Assembly: GCA_037976565.1 (NCBI GenBank)
Contig: CP137675.1
Coordinates: 5,466,364-5,530,363 of the forward strand
Length of the DNA: 64,000 nt
From: Mesocentrotus franciscanus
Lineage: Eukaryota > Echinodermata > Echinoidea > Camarodonta > Strongylocentrotidae
Direction of reading: 5' to 3'
Part shown: positions 45,074 to 57,255 of the stretch, piece by piece
Numbering within the stretch: the stretch's first letter is position 1
How the letters are laid out: every line of letters starts with the position of its first letter
Position numbers and translations under genes: made by a program
The notes under the pieces: generated by a model
What the model was told of the DNA's origin: nothing
Databases searched by the model: none
The model's input: only the letters and a program-made list of their open reading frames with translations

Positions 45074-46770
45074 CCAATTAGGTATCTGTAATCTGTAGTT
45101 ATTTTGAAAGGGATAGAAATGTCAAATGTCTGCTTGTGCAAGGAAACTTGTGTATGTAGACGTGTGTGTGTGGGGGAGGGGGTAGGGGAGGAATATAGCC
45201 ATATGTGTGTAATGTAAACAATACTAGAAGAGAGAATAGAAAACAAATAAGTTCTAAACAGCATCTACCATTTTGAAAAATGTCTTCAGAATGTATGAAA
45301 ATAATGTTAAGTACATATATTAATAGAATTCTGATACTTTTTTCACAGGAAAATGTTAGTCGATTTAAAAAATAATTGTTGTCTTTTGAAAAGAAGTTTT
45401 TATATCAAGATTTTTTTTTGCTTATCCATCAACATTTGATGGATTTGGTAACAGTGTTGGACTGTTGGTATGAAATCGTTATGTGAAAGTACTAAATGGA
45501 TGGAGAAGATGGTACATGTATATGTTTGGACATATATTTAAACTATATAAAGAGCAGTTACTTGTAAGATATATTTTACAGCATGAGTGATTCCATTAAT
45601 TCTAGGATTGTAATGTTATCGTATAAATGTTTTATGGGCCCTTCATTTTTGCAGAGTTCACACAAAGGATCGATAAAGAATTGATGCTTTATTGCCCTTT
45701 GTGATACATCAATTAATTCAGTCAGCTCATTTCAATAAATGGAACTACATCTATATTAGGAATTTAAACAAATGTATTGTTCATTTGGTTTTGCAATGAT
45801 ATTCCCATTGATGGGCTTTTCCAAGGAGCTCACTTATTTATGTTTGGGTTTTTAAATCGGTTTAATGGATAGTAAACATTAATTAACTTTAATATTTATT
45901 ATTTATTTCCTTTAATATTTGAGCAAAGTCAGCCTTGAAGACTATCAACTGTCATTCAGTAAATTCATATCTTTGATTTTTTTTGCACATGGGACAATAC
46001 CATGGACTTTCCCTGCTCACAATGACAGATATTTATTTCTTAGATGGCCCCTTCTGGGACATGGAAGAAATACAGTTGAGAAGAAACAAACTTATTCTAC
46101 AACAATTCAGAAAAGCATGAAAGTATCAAATATAACCATTTGTAGCAAACAAATAAGTGAAGGCAAGAATCAATTAAAATATAAGTCACATCAACTGACA
46201 TAAAGAGCTATTTATACTATTTACACTTTTTTACTTAATTAGTTGACTAGCTGAAGAATTAGAGAACAAGGGGGTAGGGGGAGGGGGGTACTTAAAATTT
46301 AATTTTGTATACATGTACGATGGATAAAATTGATTGTTTATTATTTCATGTCATTTGATTAGGACAGAAAGTTTATTGAATCTCGAGATGAATTTGATAC
46401 AGTCAAATATCTGATGCATGATTGGATGAATGGGTGCATTTTTTGACAAGATACTATGTTTGTACAGTCTGAAACGGCAGTGGGACATGAATCCTGTTCC
46501 TTGGTGTATTCTGCAAGTTCACATTTTTGGTTCTTAACCTTTCCTTCTTTTTCTGCATACCTGGTACCTACCAAATAGTAATCATACATTTCCCTTTCTA
46601 TTCTTATATTAAATTCATAGTAAGGTCATCTTGAGAATTACCAAAAGAGAAACATCTATAATGTACTCCTCAACTGTATTTGGTATAGATTATGTATGTA
46701 ATATACTGTAATAGACTATTTTAATATTATTTTTGACATGTTATTTTACCAAGCTATTATCAAGGGGGTA
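45074..46770. other. Intergenic after UBAP1
   Basis: AT-rich, no protein similarity recognised. A 94-codon open frame at 45919-46203 shows no domain or bias and is treated as chance. Confidence 0.5.
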
Positions 46771-46778
46771 GTAATACT

Positions 46779-46785
46779 AATAATG

Positions 46786-46870
<85 letters not shown>

Positions 46871-47233
46871 TAATAATAATGATAATAATAAAAACAACAA
46901 CAAAAATATTATAATAATATGATGATATAATTATCTTATATTGTGCCATCTATCAAGTAAAACTATCCTGAGGCGCATTATGAAAGTAAGAAAGAAGAAA
47001 TACAAAATAGACTACAGGATAATACAAATTGTGTTAAATTGCAATGAGGTACTGCAAGCATTTGGAAAAAGAACTGTCTTCAAGTTTGACTTAAAGGAAT
47101 CAAAAGTTTCTAAGGGACGTATATGAACTGGGAAATGGTTCCATAAACATAGTGCAACAGCTGAGAAAGCTTGGTCTCCAAGAGATGACCTTGTTCTCTG
47201 GTGCATTATCTGAATCCTTCGTCTAATTAACAT
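46779..47233 (-). mobile_element. LINE 3' end with (ATT)n microsatellite tail
   Basis: Minus strand 47233-47020 encodes RTRSSLGDQAFSAVALCLWN, then HIRPLETFDSFKSNLKTVLF, the end of a CR1-like ORF2. A pure (ATA/TAT)n run of about 120 bases lies downstream on that strand, as expected for a LINE microsatellite tail. Confidence 0.68.
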
Positions 47234-48204
47234 TTTATAACATGGATCAACCCATCGATGATAAATGTTTTTCCATAAAAGATACTAGTGAAAAGTGTTA
47301 ATTTGTTCTACATAGTTATTTAATATGGGTAAAAATAATTGAAATGATTTTGTATGCTGTATCGTTTGATTTTGTATGATTAAATTAAATCATTATACAA
47401 ATCTTATCCATAATCTTTGAATAATCACTAAGCATGGTATGTTGTGTAATATGTTTATAGGTAAACCATATTGTAGTACAATTTGTCTTATTTGGGGTAG
47501 ATGGCATTGCATAAAACAAGAACTTCTGACAATCATGTTTATTTCCACCTATACTCGGCAACATTTCCAAAATATTAAAAACATAATAATATATATTCTC
47601 CTTTTTGTGATCTCATGCCTTGCCTTAAACTTTCTCCCTTTCTTGGTAAAAAGAGTAGGGCAACAGTACTTATAACATTTTGCATCACGTTTGCCATAGT
47701 AAAGAAAGAGGGAGTAAAATATTGCAAGTTATGGGATTTAAATACAATTCTTAAGATTTTATATTTTTTTGGTGAGGGATTGCTTTTGTTTTGCTTTAAG
47801 AATTTCATGGTTATTATTTCTTATCCCTTTTCATTTTTAGTTTGTTTTTATTTCTTGCTATTGCAATATTTGAGCACTTTTTGTAGAAACACTGAGGATG
47901 TACCATTCATGCTGTAAATTATTTCAAAGATTTATATGATATTATAATTGTGTAATATGACTTGCTTTAACAATGCATCCATTAAACTATTAAAAGAAAT
48001 TCATTGAGTTCATACCGAGTCTTTATTTACACAGCATTGGTTTGAAGTGCACTGAATAATAAGCATGATATTCTTCGAGGCAGTAGTTACCCATTCAAAG
48101 TGATTGATTAGTATTCAGGAAAAAAATGTTACATTTTATAATCATTCGTAATTTCTTTTTTAGTTTTATTGAAGTTTAGAATATGATACGTGTACATCCC
48201 ATAT

Positions 48205-48629
48205 CAGAGCTGCCAACCATTACGTTTTCCCGGAATTATTCCGTTTTTTATTTTTTTTTTCTTTATTTATTTATTTATTATTTATTTTTTTTACATACCG
48301 CACGTCAATCAACTGCCCTAAAATGTTGATTTGATCACAAATTCAATATAAAACTAAGGTTGAAACATAGTTGGAAACATACTTAAAGAGAAAAATATTC
48401 TCAAAAAGAATGAAACGCCGATAATACCAAAATAAAAAAATACCTACCTGTAAATAAACTATAGGTCCTAATATGGACAAAAACAGCATGAGGAATGACA
48501 ATTTCTGCATTGGAAGTGTGTCGCGCGTGGTTATAAGTTTCATTTTAATGAATTCCTTTTTTTTGCCTGAAATTCCTTTTTTTTTGCCATCATGGTTCCT
48601 TTTTTCGTCGCACAAGGTTGGCAGCTCTG
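48205..48629 (+). mobile_element. CTGCCAACC-terminus MITE, copy 2
   Basis: Perfect inverted ends CAGAGCTGCCAACC, bordered by CCATAT on both sides (48199-48204, 48630-48635). The interior is T-rich with no reading frame. Confidence 0.7.
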
Positions 48630-48829
48630 CCATATCAAATCAAGCATTATACAGCACTATATACAGTGCACATGGCGATTGAATTTTGAATTTTATTAGT
48701 AAACTTCATATATATACATGAACATTTTGTTTCACAATACATAAATAAAACAAATATATAAATAAGAAATTGATTGTATTGATTTGATAGCCTATACATG
48801 CCTGGATATCAAGAAAAAAAAATCTTTTT

Positions 48830-49160
48830 CTTTTTCCTCCTCTTCTTCTCCTCCCCTCCATCTTCCTTTTCTTCATACCCTCATTTTTAAAATCCTTCTT
48901 CTTCTTCTTCTTCTTCTTCTTCTTCTTCTTCTTCTTCTTCTTCTTCTTCTTTTTCTTCTTCTTCTTTTTCTTCTTCTTCTTCTTCTTCTTCTTCTTCTTC
49001 TTCTTCTTCTTCTTCTTCTTCTTCTTCTTCTTCTTCTTCTTCTTCTTCTTCTTCTTCTCCTTCTTCTTCATCTTCTTCTTCTTCTCCTTCCAATATTCCT
49101 CCTCGTCTACTCTTCCTCTTCCTCCTCTTTCTATCCTCATTTTTTCTTCTTCTTCTTGGG
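48830..49160 (+). repeat. Long (CTT)n tract
   Basis: Almost pure pyrimidine for about 330 bases, with uninterrupted CTT runs of about 19 and 30 units. A (GA)n run follows at 49200-49240. Confidence 0.95.
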
Positions 49161-49201
49161 GTGGGGAACAACGTGAGGATGGAAGAGCGAGGGCGAGAGA
49201 G

Positions 49202-49242
<41 letters not shown>

Positions 49243-49570
49243 AGGGATGGGGGGTAATAGAAGGATATTTTGATGATATACATGCTTGATACTTACATCA
49301 ACTTAATCGTTTTCAATTAGTGAATACCCGGAAGGGAAATATTTGTTAAGGAAAACATTTGGTCTCTTCCTGTGAGGCCAGGCCATAGTTCGATTATTGT
49401 TGACATTGTCTTTCTCATGGCAATGACCTGTCTGTATCATCATCTTCCCTTAACCCTCATGCATCAGAAGGAAAACAAATCAATTTGCGTCGGAAGGTAT
49501 TTGATGATAAAATAAAAATCATGCACGCTTATCGGGACTATTGCGTTGAAGAAATCTGCACTTCCTTTAA

Positions 49571-50172
49571 CCCTAATAAGGCCGGGGGGCCATTATGCCC
49601 CCCCCCCCTCCGCGATTTTTCTGATTGTTCGGGAACGCATATGGATGACGCCCCGTCGCTTCGTGACTCTTTTCTTTCGAGTCTTGCGCATATTTTAAAA
49701 CATTTTTTTTGAAAATCGGACCTACCGTTACAAAGTCACGTGACCTTATGTCTTTACATGTCGGCCCGAAAATCGCTCATTTTCGTGATTTGTGTACAAA
49801 ACATAGAAATATCATTTTTCCTAAAAAGAGATAAAACATTGATTATTTGGTCTTGTTTAAAGTTTAGGTGTTTATTTTGGGGGTCAAAATAGTTGAATTA
49901 TAGTTGGAATTTAAATAAAACAACAAAAACAATAAAATACATAAGTTAAAAAACAATGAAATACATAAGAAATTATTAAAACAAGAGATAACATAAGGAA
50001 TTACCTGGCTCTTCCAAATTTTTGTTGTCGTATTATTATTCCAAATTGTCTAACAAATATATGTAGTGAAAAAGAAAGCTTAAATATGAAGAATATATGA
50101 CTTAGGGGCATAATGCATAAAGGCATAATGCCCCAGCCGTATTAAGACCTCAATAGCCCGGCCTTTTTAGGG
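49571..50172 (+). mobile_element. piggyBac-like MITE, 602 bp
   Basis: Starts TTAA|CCCTAATAAGGCC and ends GGCCTTTTTAGGG|TAAA: inverted CCCTAAWAAGGCC termini at a TTAA-like site, one base decayed on the right. GGCATAATGCCCC blocks recur near both ends. No transposase. Confidence 0.75.
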
Positions 50173-50225
50173 TAAATATTTACAGGTGGATTAACGTACA
50201 TTTTTTCCTACATTTTGCAACTTTT

Positions 50226-50321
50226 GACTTGCAGAAGAAGATTTAGAAGAAGAAGAAGAAGAAGAAGAAGAAGAAGAAGAAGAAGAAGAAGAAGAAGAAG
50301 AAGAAGAAGAAGAAGAAGAAG

Positions 50322-50353
<32 letters not shown>

Positions 50354-50660
50354 GAAGAAGAAGAAGAAGAAGAAGAAGAAGAAGAAGAAGAAGAAGAAGA
50401 GAAGGAGGAGAAGAAAAGGAAAAAGAAAAAGAAAAAGAAGAAAAACAAAGGGGAAGAAGAAGATGAATAAGAAGGAAGAAAAGAAGAAGAAGAAAAAAAG
50501 AAGAAAAGGAACAAGAACAAGAACAAGAAGGAGAAGAAGGAAGTGCAGTAGAAGAAGGAAAAGAAGAACAAAAATAAAAAGAAGAAGAAGAGAAGGAGAA
50601 GAAAGAGAAGCAGAAGAAGGACAAGAAGAAGAAGAAGAAGCAGAAGAAGAAGAAGAAAAT
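50226..50660 (+). repeat. Long (GAA)n tract
   Basis: Purine tract of about 430 bases; the purest part, near 50243-50350, holds about 36 GAA units. Polarity is opposite to the 48.9-kb tract. Confidence 0.95.
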
Positions 50661-50775
50661 CCTGAACCAATGACTATACCTAAACCTAACCATAACCCCC
50701 AAAATTACCGAATACCCAATAGCAACCTTTTTTTTATCTATGAAGAAATGAACCTTGTGCGAATGGCGCAGAAAC

Positions 50776-50952
50776 ATTAGGGACTTTTAGATTTGCACGA
50801 CGAAAACGTGGACTGCTATGTGTGACATCCTGTTAAGACAATGAGACGTCCTATTAAGGCACTGGCAGTGCCCGGCAGTGCCTTAAAAGGACGTCACATT
50901 GCCTTAAAAGGATGTCACACGTTCACGTCGTGCAAATCTAAAAGTCCCTAAT
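50776..50952 (+). mobile_element. Palindromic foldback MITE, 177 bp
   Basis: Begins ATTAGGGACTTTTAGATTTG and ends with its reverse complement; the interior has further GGCAGTGCC and GGATGTCAC pairs. TA borders are compatible with mariner-type insertion. Confidence 0.82.
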
Positions 50953-52097
50953 ACTGTTGGATCACCGGACATGAACAAAAATAAAAAAAAACATTGAGGT
51001 TCAATCTGGTTTTTCCGACAATTGTCTGAGTTTCATTTTTGCGTTAATGTTCCGAATCAGGATATGAATCAAAATGTTATATTTTTTTTTGGTATTCAGG
51101 TGTTTGTTTTACTGAATAAAATCAAGCCAAGCGTCGACTGTTTTCCATAAATGATACTCCAGTTTCTCGACCTACAATTAAAGCGAGACGAGAATTCTTT
51201 AGATAAATGAGTGAAAATTGAGTTTTCTACATCGCAGTGGTTTCACTCTGTGTCTAACTGCCTGTGGATGCATAGGCCTACGCTAGCTTATATAGTTGAT
51301 TTATAAGTAAACAAACACATAAATGAAAAGTCTTATCATCCTGATTAACATAACATAGTTTTTATTTAAAGAATTACTACAGCAACCTTAAAAGAAGGAT
51401 ATTAATGGTCAAGTTGATTAACCATGATTTTGGGATGTAGGCCTATAGAAATAGAAAATCGAACGAGTGAGTTCCGTCGTTATGTCGGAAGTGGTGAAGA
51501 TCACCCCCGCAGTGACTATTCGTAATCTACACATCACAGGCAAACCAAACACTAACAAAGTATTCTGGCATATCATTCATGTGTTGGGGCGTCCAATCAT
51601 GTTCTGGATTGAGGGAGGGTTGGGGGAGGTAGGGACATGCGAATTAATCATGTTAATGGGCATAATTCGCTCCATAGGATGCACATTCAATGTATAATAT
51701 TAGAGGCAACTGCCCCTCCACCTTCAACAGGAATCATTGCCCCTGTTCCCGTAAATTCCTTAAACATTTAATGAAAATATACTAAATCCGTATTCTATTC
51801 ATTGATGATTATTATTACTTCTATAGATCACGTTTTTATCATAATACACTAGGTTGACGTTAATATAACTTTTTATGTTTTGACGCATTTTTATCTTCTA
51901 CATGTATTATTATCGGAATAACAATATTTTACTTTGAGAACCTGACATTTAGTATTGGGAATACTTGTATGATCACACATCGTACATTACATTAACTACA
52001 TTCATCGATTTTTAAAACACACATCGTTTTAATATCTACCAGAGTAAAACATGAATTTTATTTCATTGTATATGAATAAATTATCATTTGAGGTACC
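50953..52097. other. Intergenic, nothing recognised
   Basis: No gene, repeat family or structured element seen between the foldback MITE and the hAT MITE. Confidence 0.5.
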
Positions 52098-52105
52098 TTT
52101 GAAGG

Positions 52106-52362
52106 CAGTGGCGGATCCAGGGTGGGGGCATGAGGGGCACGGGCCCCCACCCCTGGCAAAAAAGAAGAAGTAAAAAACAAAGATGGTAACCACAATTTTA
52201 CCTTTAAAAATACAACACAATTTTATCTCTTTTTTTGCTCAAGAGGGGGGGTTGAGTAAAACAAAATAGTGCTCAATAACCCCCCGTTGAGCTGATTCGC
52301 CGCTAAATATTTTCTCACGAATTGGGCCCCCCTCCCTTCGACGCCGGCTGGATCCGCCCCTG
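52106..52362 (+). mobile_element. hAT MITE, 257 bp, intact ends
   Basis: An 8-bp duplication, TTTGAAGG, borders it exactly (52098-52105, 52363-52370). The inverted ends are CAGTGGCGGATCCAG and CAGGGGCGGATCCAG. Non-coding. Confidence 0.9.
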
Positions 52363-53689
52363 TTTGAAGGAACACGTAGCAAAGGAAGACCCAAGCTAAG
52401 ATTGCAGGAGACAGATGCCGATGGAAACGTCTCATCACATTGGTCACAAAGGGTCAACCACGACCTATAGGACAACGACGACGAATAATGTGCATAATTT
52501 TTGTTGTCATTTGACCACGAAATCATGAAAAGTGTAAACAAAAAAAGTTGCATCGAATGTGCCTCCTTGCCCTTCTCCTTCTCACGACTTTCGTCATATA
52601 AATTGAACTTGAGATATCCCATTGGGCAAGGTAATGAGTCCTATCCGTATTTAATTTATGATTGATGTTCAAGCATCAAGTGAAATTAATAGCGGCTATC
52701 AGTATCACCTACGGCAACCACAAAAATAAACCACTCAGCAAGTGGCCGCGAGTAGAATTTTCCAAAATAATTCAATCTTTTCTCGTCACTTTAAGATGAA
52801 GACATCATAAAAATATGAATGAATTCGTAAAGGTAATGTCCAATTAGGTTGGAGGCCATGTCTCCTTATCTTACTTTAAAGTTTTGCCAGAAAAAAAAAG
52901 TAAGCAGATAACTTGGATGCTTTCTTCGAAAGTCTACTGAAATCATTAAACAAGTTATCAGAGTGGTAAACAAATTCAGGCATGACCATGAAAATAGCAA
53001 TATGTTGTCATAAACGCTGATAAGGAGGACATGACATAAAGTACCATTTAACTTTTCAAAGAATAGATGTTGACAAATAATCGGAAAAAGGATTTAGCGG
53101 TAATAATCTCAGGAAAAAAAAAAAAACAAACAAACAAACAAACAAACAAATAGGTAAAACTACTCCTAAATAATTTATCATTTTAAAGGAGTTATTCATA
53201 CCGCGGATCGATTATAATTCTATCAATTATCTTTACAATGAACATTTTTGTTCTCTCTAACTTTGCTAATTTCATTGAAACTTTCAAATCTTTTCCGCTT
53301 ACTTTTGTTCTTTTTGGACAAATCAAGACAGTTAGGAAAGATAGGAGATTACTGACGAATAATCTGTTCATACTAAACTTTCGCTTCTCAAAAGTTTAAT
53401 GATCAGAACAAAATTAACTAATTAAAATCTAAAGGAAGCGATATTACCAGGACCTAAACGTATGGAACAATTCTTTTGATTCCATAGGAAATGACAGCCA
53501 AGGCAGGCAGGAAACCAACAACCTATGACTACATGATATCCATTTCCTTTCAAATTTACTGCTGTCATTGTTATACAGTTGCATTCTGCACAAATTGAAC
53601 GTTTTTATATGAAAACAAAATAGAAATTAAAATGACTTGAGAAAAGGTGAGAGCATTTGAAACATTACATTATAAGGTTATGGCTGAGC

Positions 53690-53860
53690 CCATGCATAAT
53701 GACGACTACCTTACCTGGTAGGATTATTCCTTGAAATGCACTGTGCGCTGATAACGGCTGCCGAAGCTTAAGATAGGGTAATAATGTCCAAAGATCTTTG
53801 GAAGCGCGTAGGAACGTTATATCATAATTATATATTTTGTACTATTCAAGAACGGATTAT
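53690..53860 (+). mobile_element. SINE body fragment
   Basis: GATTATTCCTTGAAATGC and GATAACGGCTGCCGAAGC, then GGGTAATAATGTCC, match the body of the SINE at 25600-25700. The tRNA-like head is missing. Confidence 0.6.
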
Positions 53861-56717
53861 TGTAATTATTATTATCATTATTATTATAATTATATGCTAC
53901 GCATAAAAAAGTCATTAAATTGAACTGATTAAATGATGAAGGTATTGATTACTCATGTTCGAAATAGCTATGGGCAAACACAGTGGGGTAGCTACGGAGG
54001 GGCAGCACTGGCGGGGGGGGGGTTCGCGTGCTTCCAAGCGCATGGTGAAAATAGAAGGGGAGAGCGAGAGAAAGAGAGAGAGAGAGAGAGAGAGCGAGTG
54101 CGAGAGACGGAGAAAGAGGGAGAAGCAGAGGGAGAAACGTGAAGAGGGAACGTGAAAATGAGATGATGATAAAGATGATGGGACCGCTTCAATACCCTCA
54201 ATGAGCATAATGAGTTTGATCATTCGGATTCATCCACCAAGACCCGTGCACTCCCCCCCCCCTTACCATGGTTACATGTAGTTTTTCCAAAGGTTCGAAA
54301 TTCCGAAAGCTCGTAATTCCGAAATTCGTATTATCATATAATCATGGAATAGGGTTCATCATTCCGAAATGATAGAGAGTTCGTAAATCGGACAAAATGA
54401 AGTAGGTTTCATAATTCCGAAGGTTCATGATCCCGAAAATGACAAAATACCCCGTTCCGGATTAAGAACCCTGTTTCGTTTTGGGAATAATGAACCCTAT
54501 TTCCATTTCGGAATTATGAACTTTCGGACAAACGAACCTTGGGGATAATGCAACAAATGTTCGTAATTATGAATCCTAATTCATTTCTTAAATGCTATGA
54601 ACCCCTGGTATGGGACATTTGTGTTTTTGAATTACGAATCTTTGAAATTATGAACCTTGTGGGAAAACGAGTGCCCATCTTCCTTCTCAATGCTTTGCCA
54701 TTGGACGTTCATTTAATAGCGCAACACAACACTCTCGGAACACTCAAAAAATTTGAAGTATTACAATGATAACTTACATCCACACCGAGTGAATGAAACT
54801 TGTGGAAGTGAATGATAAGAGCAAAGGACAGGAACGAAGAATATAAATAGGGAAATGGTTTCCAACTGATGTACAGTGATCTACATTATGATTTGGGTTC
54901 TCTTATTCATATGGAACTTAAAACATAAGATATCGGATCCCGGAAATTGAATTGCATTTAGAGAGAACCTGGTTTAAAGTAATTCTGAGTTTGTTTACAT
55001 TGTAAAATATGGGTTGCCTGGACCAGCTAGATTACACTTATAACAATGGATTCAAGACAGCATAATGATCTCACATTACCCAGCATATTGTATTGAACAA
55101 ATTAAATGGAATATATCACCAGACGAAACACATATCGCATGGCCCAACTCATTTCTCAATTCGAAAGAGGGGGGGGTGCATGGTATACAAAATAAAGTGA
55201 AATGAACCTTTGTCACGCAGGTAATAAGATTTCAGTACTTTACCATTTATTGCAGAAATATACAACGAAAGTGTTAATGCGTTTACAACCACGGAATTAG
55301 GCAATCATTGATTTTATTTCAATATTAAGTGATGTAATCAATCTAATTAAGCTTGTACGCGAAGTTAAAACATTAATCTCTACGACATTTGGTACAAAAT
55401 TTTGCAATTTAAAGCAGGTCAAACAAGTAAGTAAGTAAACACAGAACAATCAGCTGATTTTTAAAAGTCAAGTTACGTTATTTCGCTCCAAGGACAGGAT
55501 AGATATGCATGTAATCCAAACTAGAGACCCTCTCAGAATAACAACACATTGTGAGCATTATATTAAAAGGGGAAGAGATTTGTTTAAAAGAAATAAATTA
55601 AGAAAGAAAGAAATAATGAAACAAAGAAAAAGCAGGCAAAGGGCATGAATTGAAGAAGACAAAATGCAGCTAGGTGTTATTACAACATTAGAGGGAAAAG
55701 AATAATATGTTATTTACGTCATAATAATATTACGTTTGTACGAAGATAATAACTGTATACCATTTGAAATTATGAAAACATGCTTAACAATAACACCAGA
55801 ATAATAGCTTTACATGCGTCATATTTTAATAACTAAATTCAGAAAGAACATATCGGTAGAAAGAGCGATTCAAGGATTGTCAGATGAAATTTGCAAAAGG
55901 AGATAAATAAATCACCCCAGGCATTTTTTCAGGATTTCTCAAGGGGTGAGCCATTGTGCTCATGTGGATTTGCCTATGCAATGTAATCTCCTCTACGTAT
56001 AATTTATCGTAAGACTATTTCGATGTCCATGCACGATGAAGTTGAAATCAGTGTAAAGAAAGTGCTACAACAAGGTTGCGATTCGATCGCAACTTGACAT
56101 CAATCGCAACTGTGTATATACTTAAAAGATGGAAGATTCAGATTGCAAGTTTGTGATTGATTGAAGGACTTGCGATCAATTTGGATCAATGAAAACTCTC
56201 CATAAGGCATGTAGGGCCTTCTCATCTCATAGAACGTGTTAGAAGATAATAACCATAACTTGCGAGTCAAATTTGAAGTAGACGCCGTTAATCCTTTTAT
56301 AGAAAACATCAAAGTAATGTGTGGTCGGGTCCTTACGTCCGGTTGCTTTCAGACATGATATATAATAAAGATGAGTCACGTAGCTCATTCACATACAATT
56401 ACAGGTGAAATTGAAAATGACAGAGACTATGAAATTGAAATTAAAATTATACAATTTGCATGCGAATGCATAATTATGTACAGCGTGTGAAGTAGATCCG
56501 TTCAAAACTTGTCATGTTTTTGCTCTAAATTCTAAATGAAATGTGATTATATTATTATTTTACTTTGCTGTTAGCAAAAACTACAACCTTTGCTTTTTGT
56601 ATTCCATCTCAATAGTATAGTGCTTTTTTATGCAGTCGTCATCACTTCGGTCATGGAAACTATCATTTCGCTAAATTTATTAAGAAGGTATTCGGCAAGT
56701 ATAATTGGAAATTGAAA

Positions 56718-56723
56718 TTTATT
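56718..56723 (-). terminator. Possible polyadenylation signal of the Ig receptor gene
   Basis: AATAAA on the minus strand about 530 bases past the stop codon. Position is plausible; there is no transcript support. Confidence 0.25.
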
Positions 56724-57255
56724 TAGCATTTATATACATGTAATATATAATATGACTCTTGCTTGTGTCTGTTCATCTTATATCATCATGCTTCATTAAA
56801 TAAGGGGTTAGTGTTATGAGAGCTACATGATATTTGTCCAGATCAACAAGGAAATTATCAAATCATTGATAATGATAATGTTTAGACTGAATGAACTATA
56901 ACATAGATATACACTGACACGACTTTCAATTCAATATCATATGAAGCTATTATTTTCTCAATATATACTCATCCCATAAAATTCATTATAAATATCATAA
57001 ATTTTCTTATTAATTGATTTAAAGGCCATTGTCTTTATGTATGAAAATACAAACAATGCGTTTTAATAGAAAACTTGGCTAGCATAAGTCTATACACTTT
57101 GTAATGATTATGTACAACAATCTCTTTCATCACCTCAAACCTAACTTTTATAGTTAATGTAAATGTACGCTTTGCCTATATCTACACCATTTAAGTAAAA
57201 TGGTAAGCCAAGCAGACGGTAGGAGCATCTGCTTTGGGATATAATACATTTCAAT

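Larger units (their letters stand above)
52371..57250. other. Intergenic plus 3' region of the Ig receptor gene
   Basis: Contains a SINE fragment, a (CAAA)n run at 53122-53152, a CG/GA patch at 53980-54130, and a block at 54285-54560 where TTCGGAATT/AATTCCGAA words recur in both orientations. No gene recognised. Confidence 0.5.

Noticed and set aside
48784..50780. Long open frames of poly-Leu, poly-Lys, poly-Glu, poly-Arg or poly-Ser
   Set aside because: All are translations of (CTT)n/(GAA)n microsatellite in different frames.
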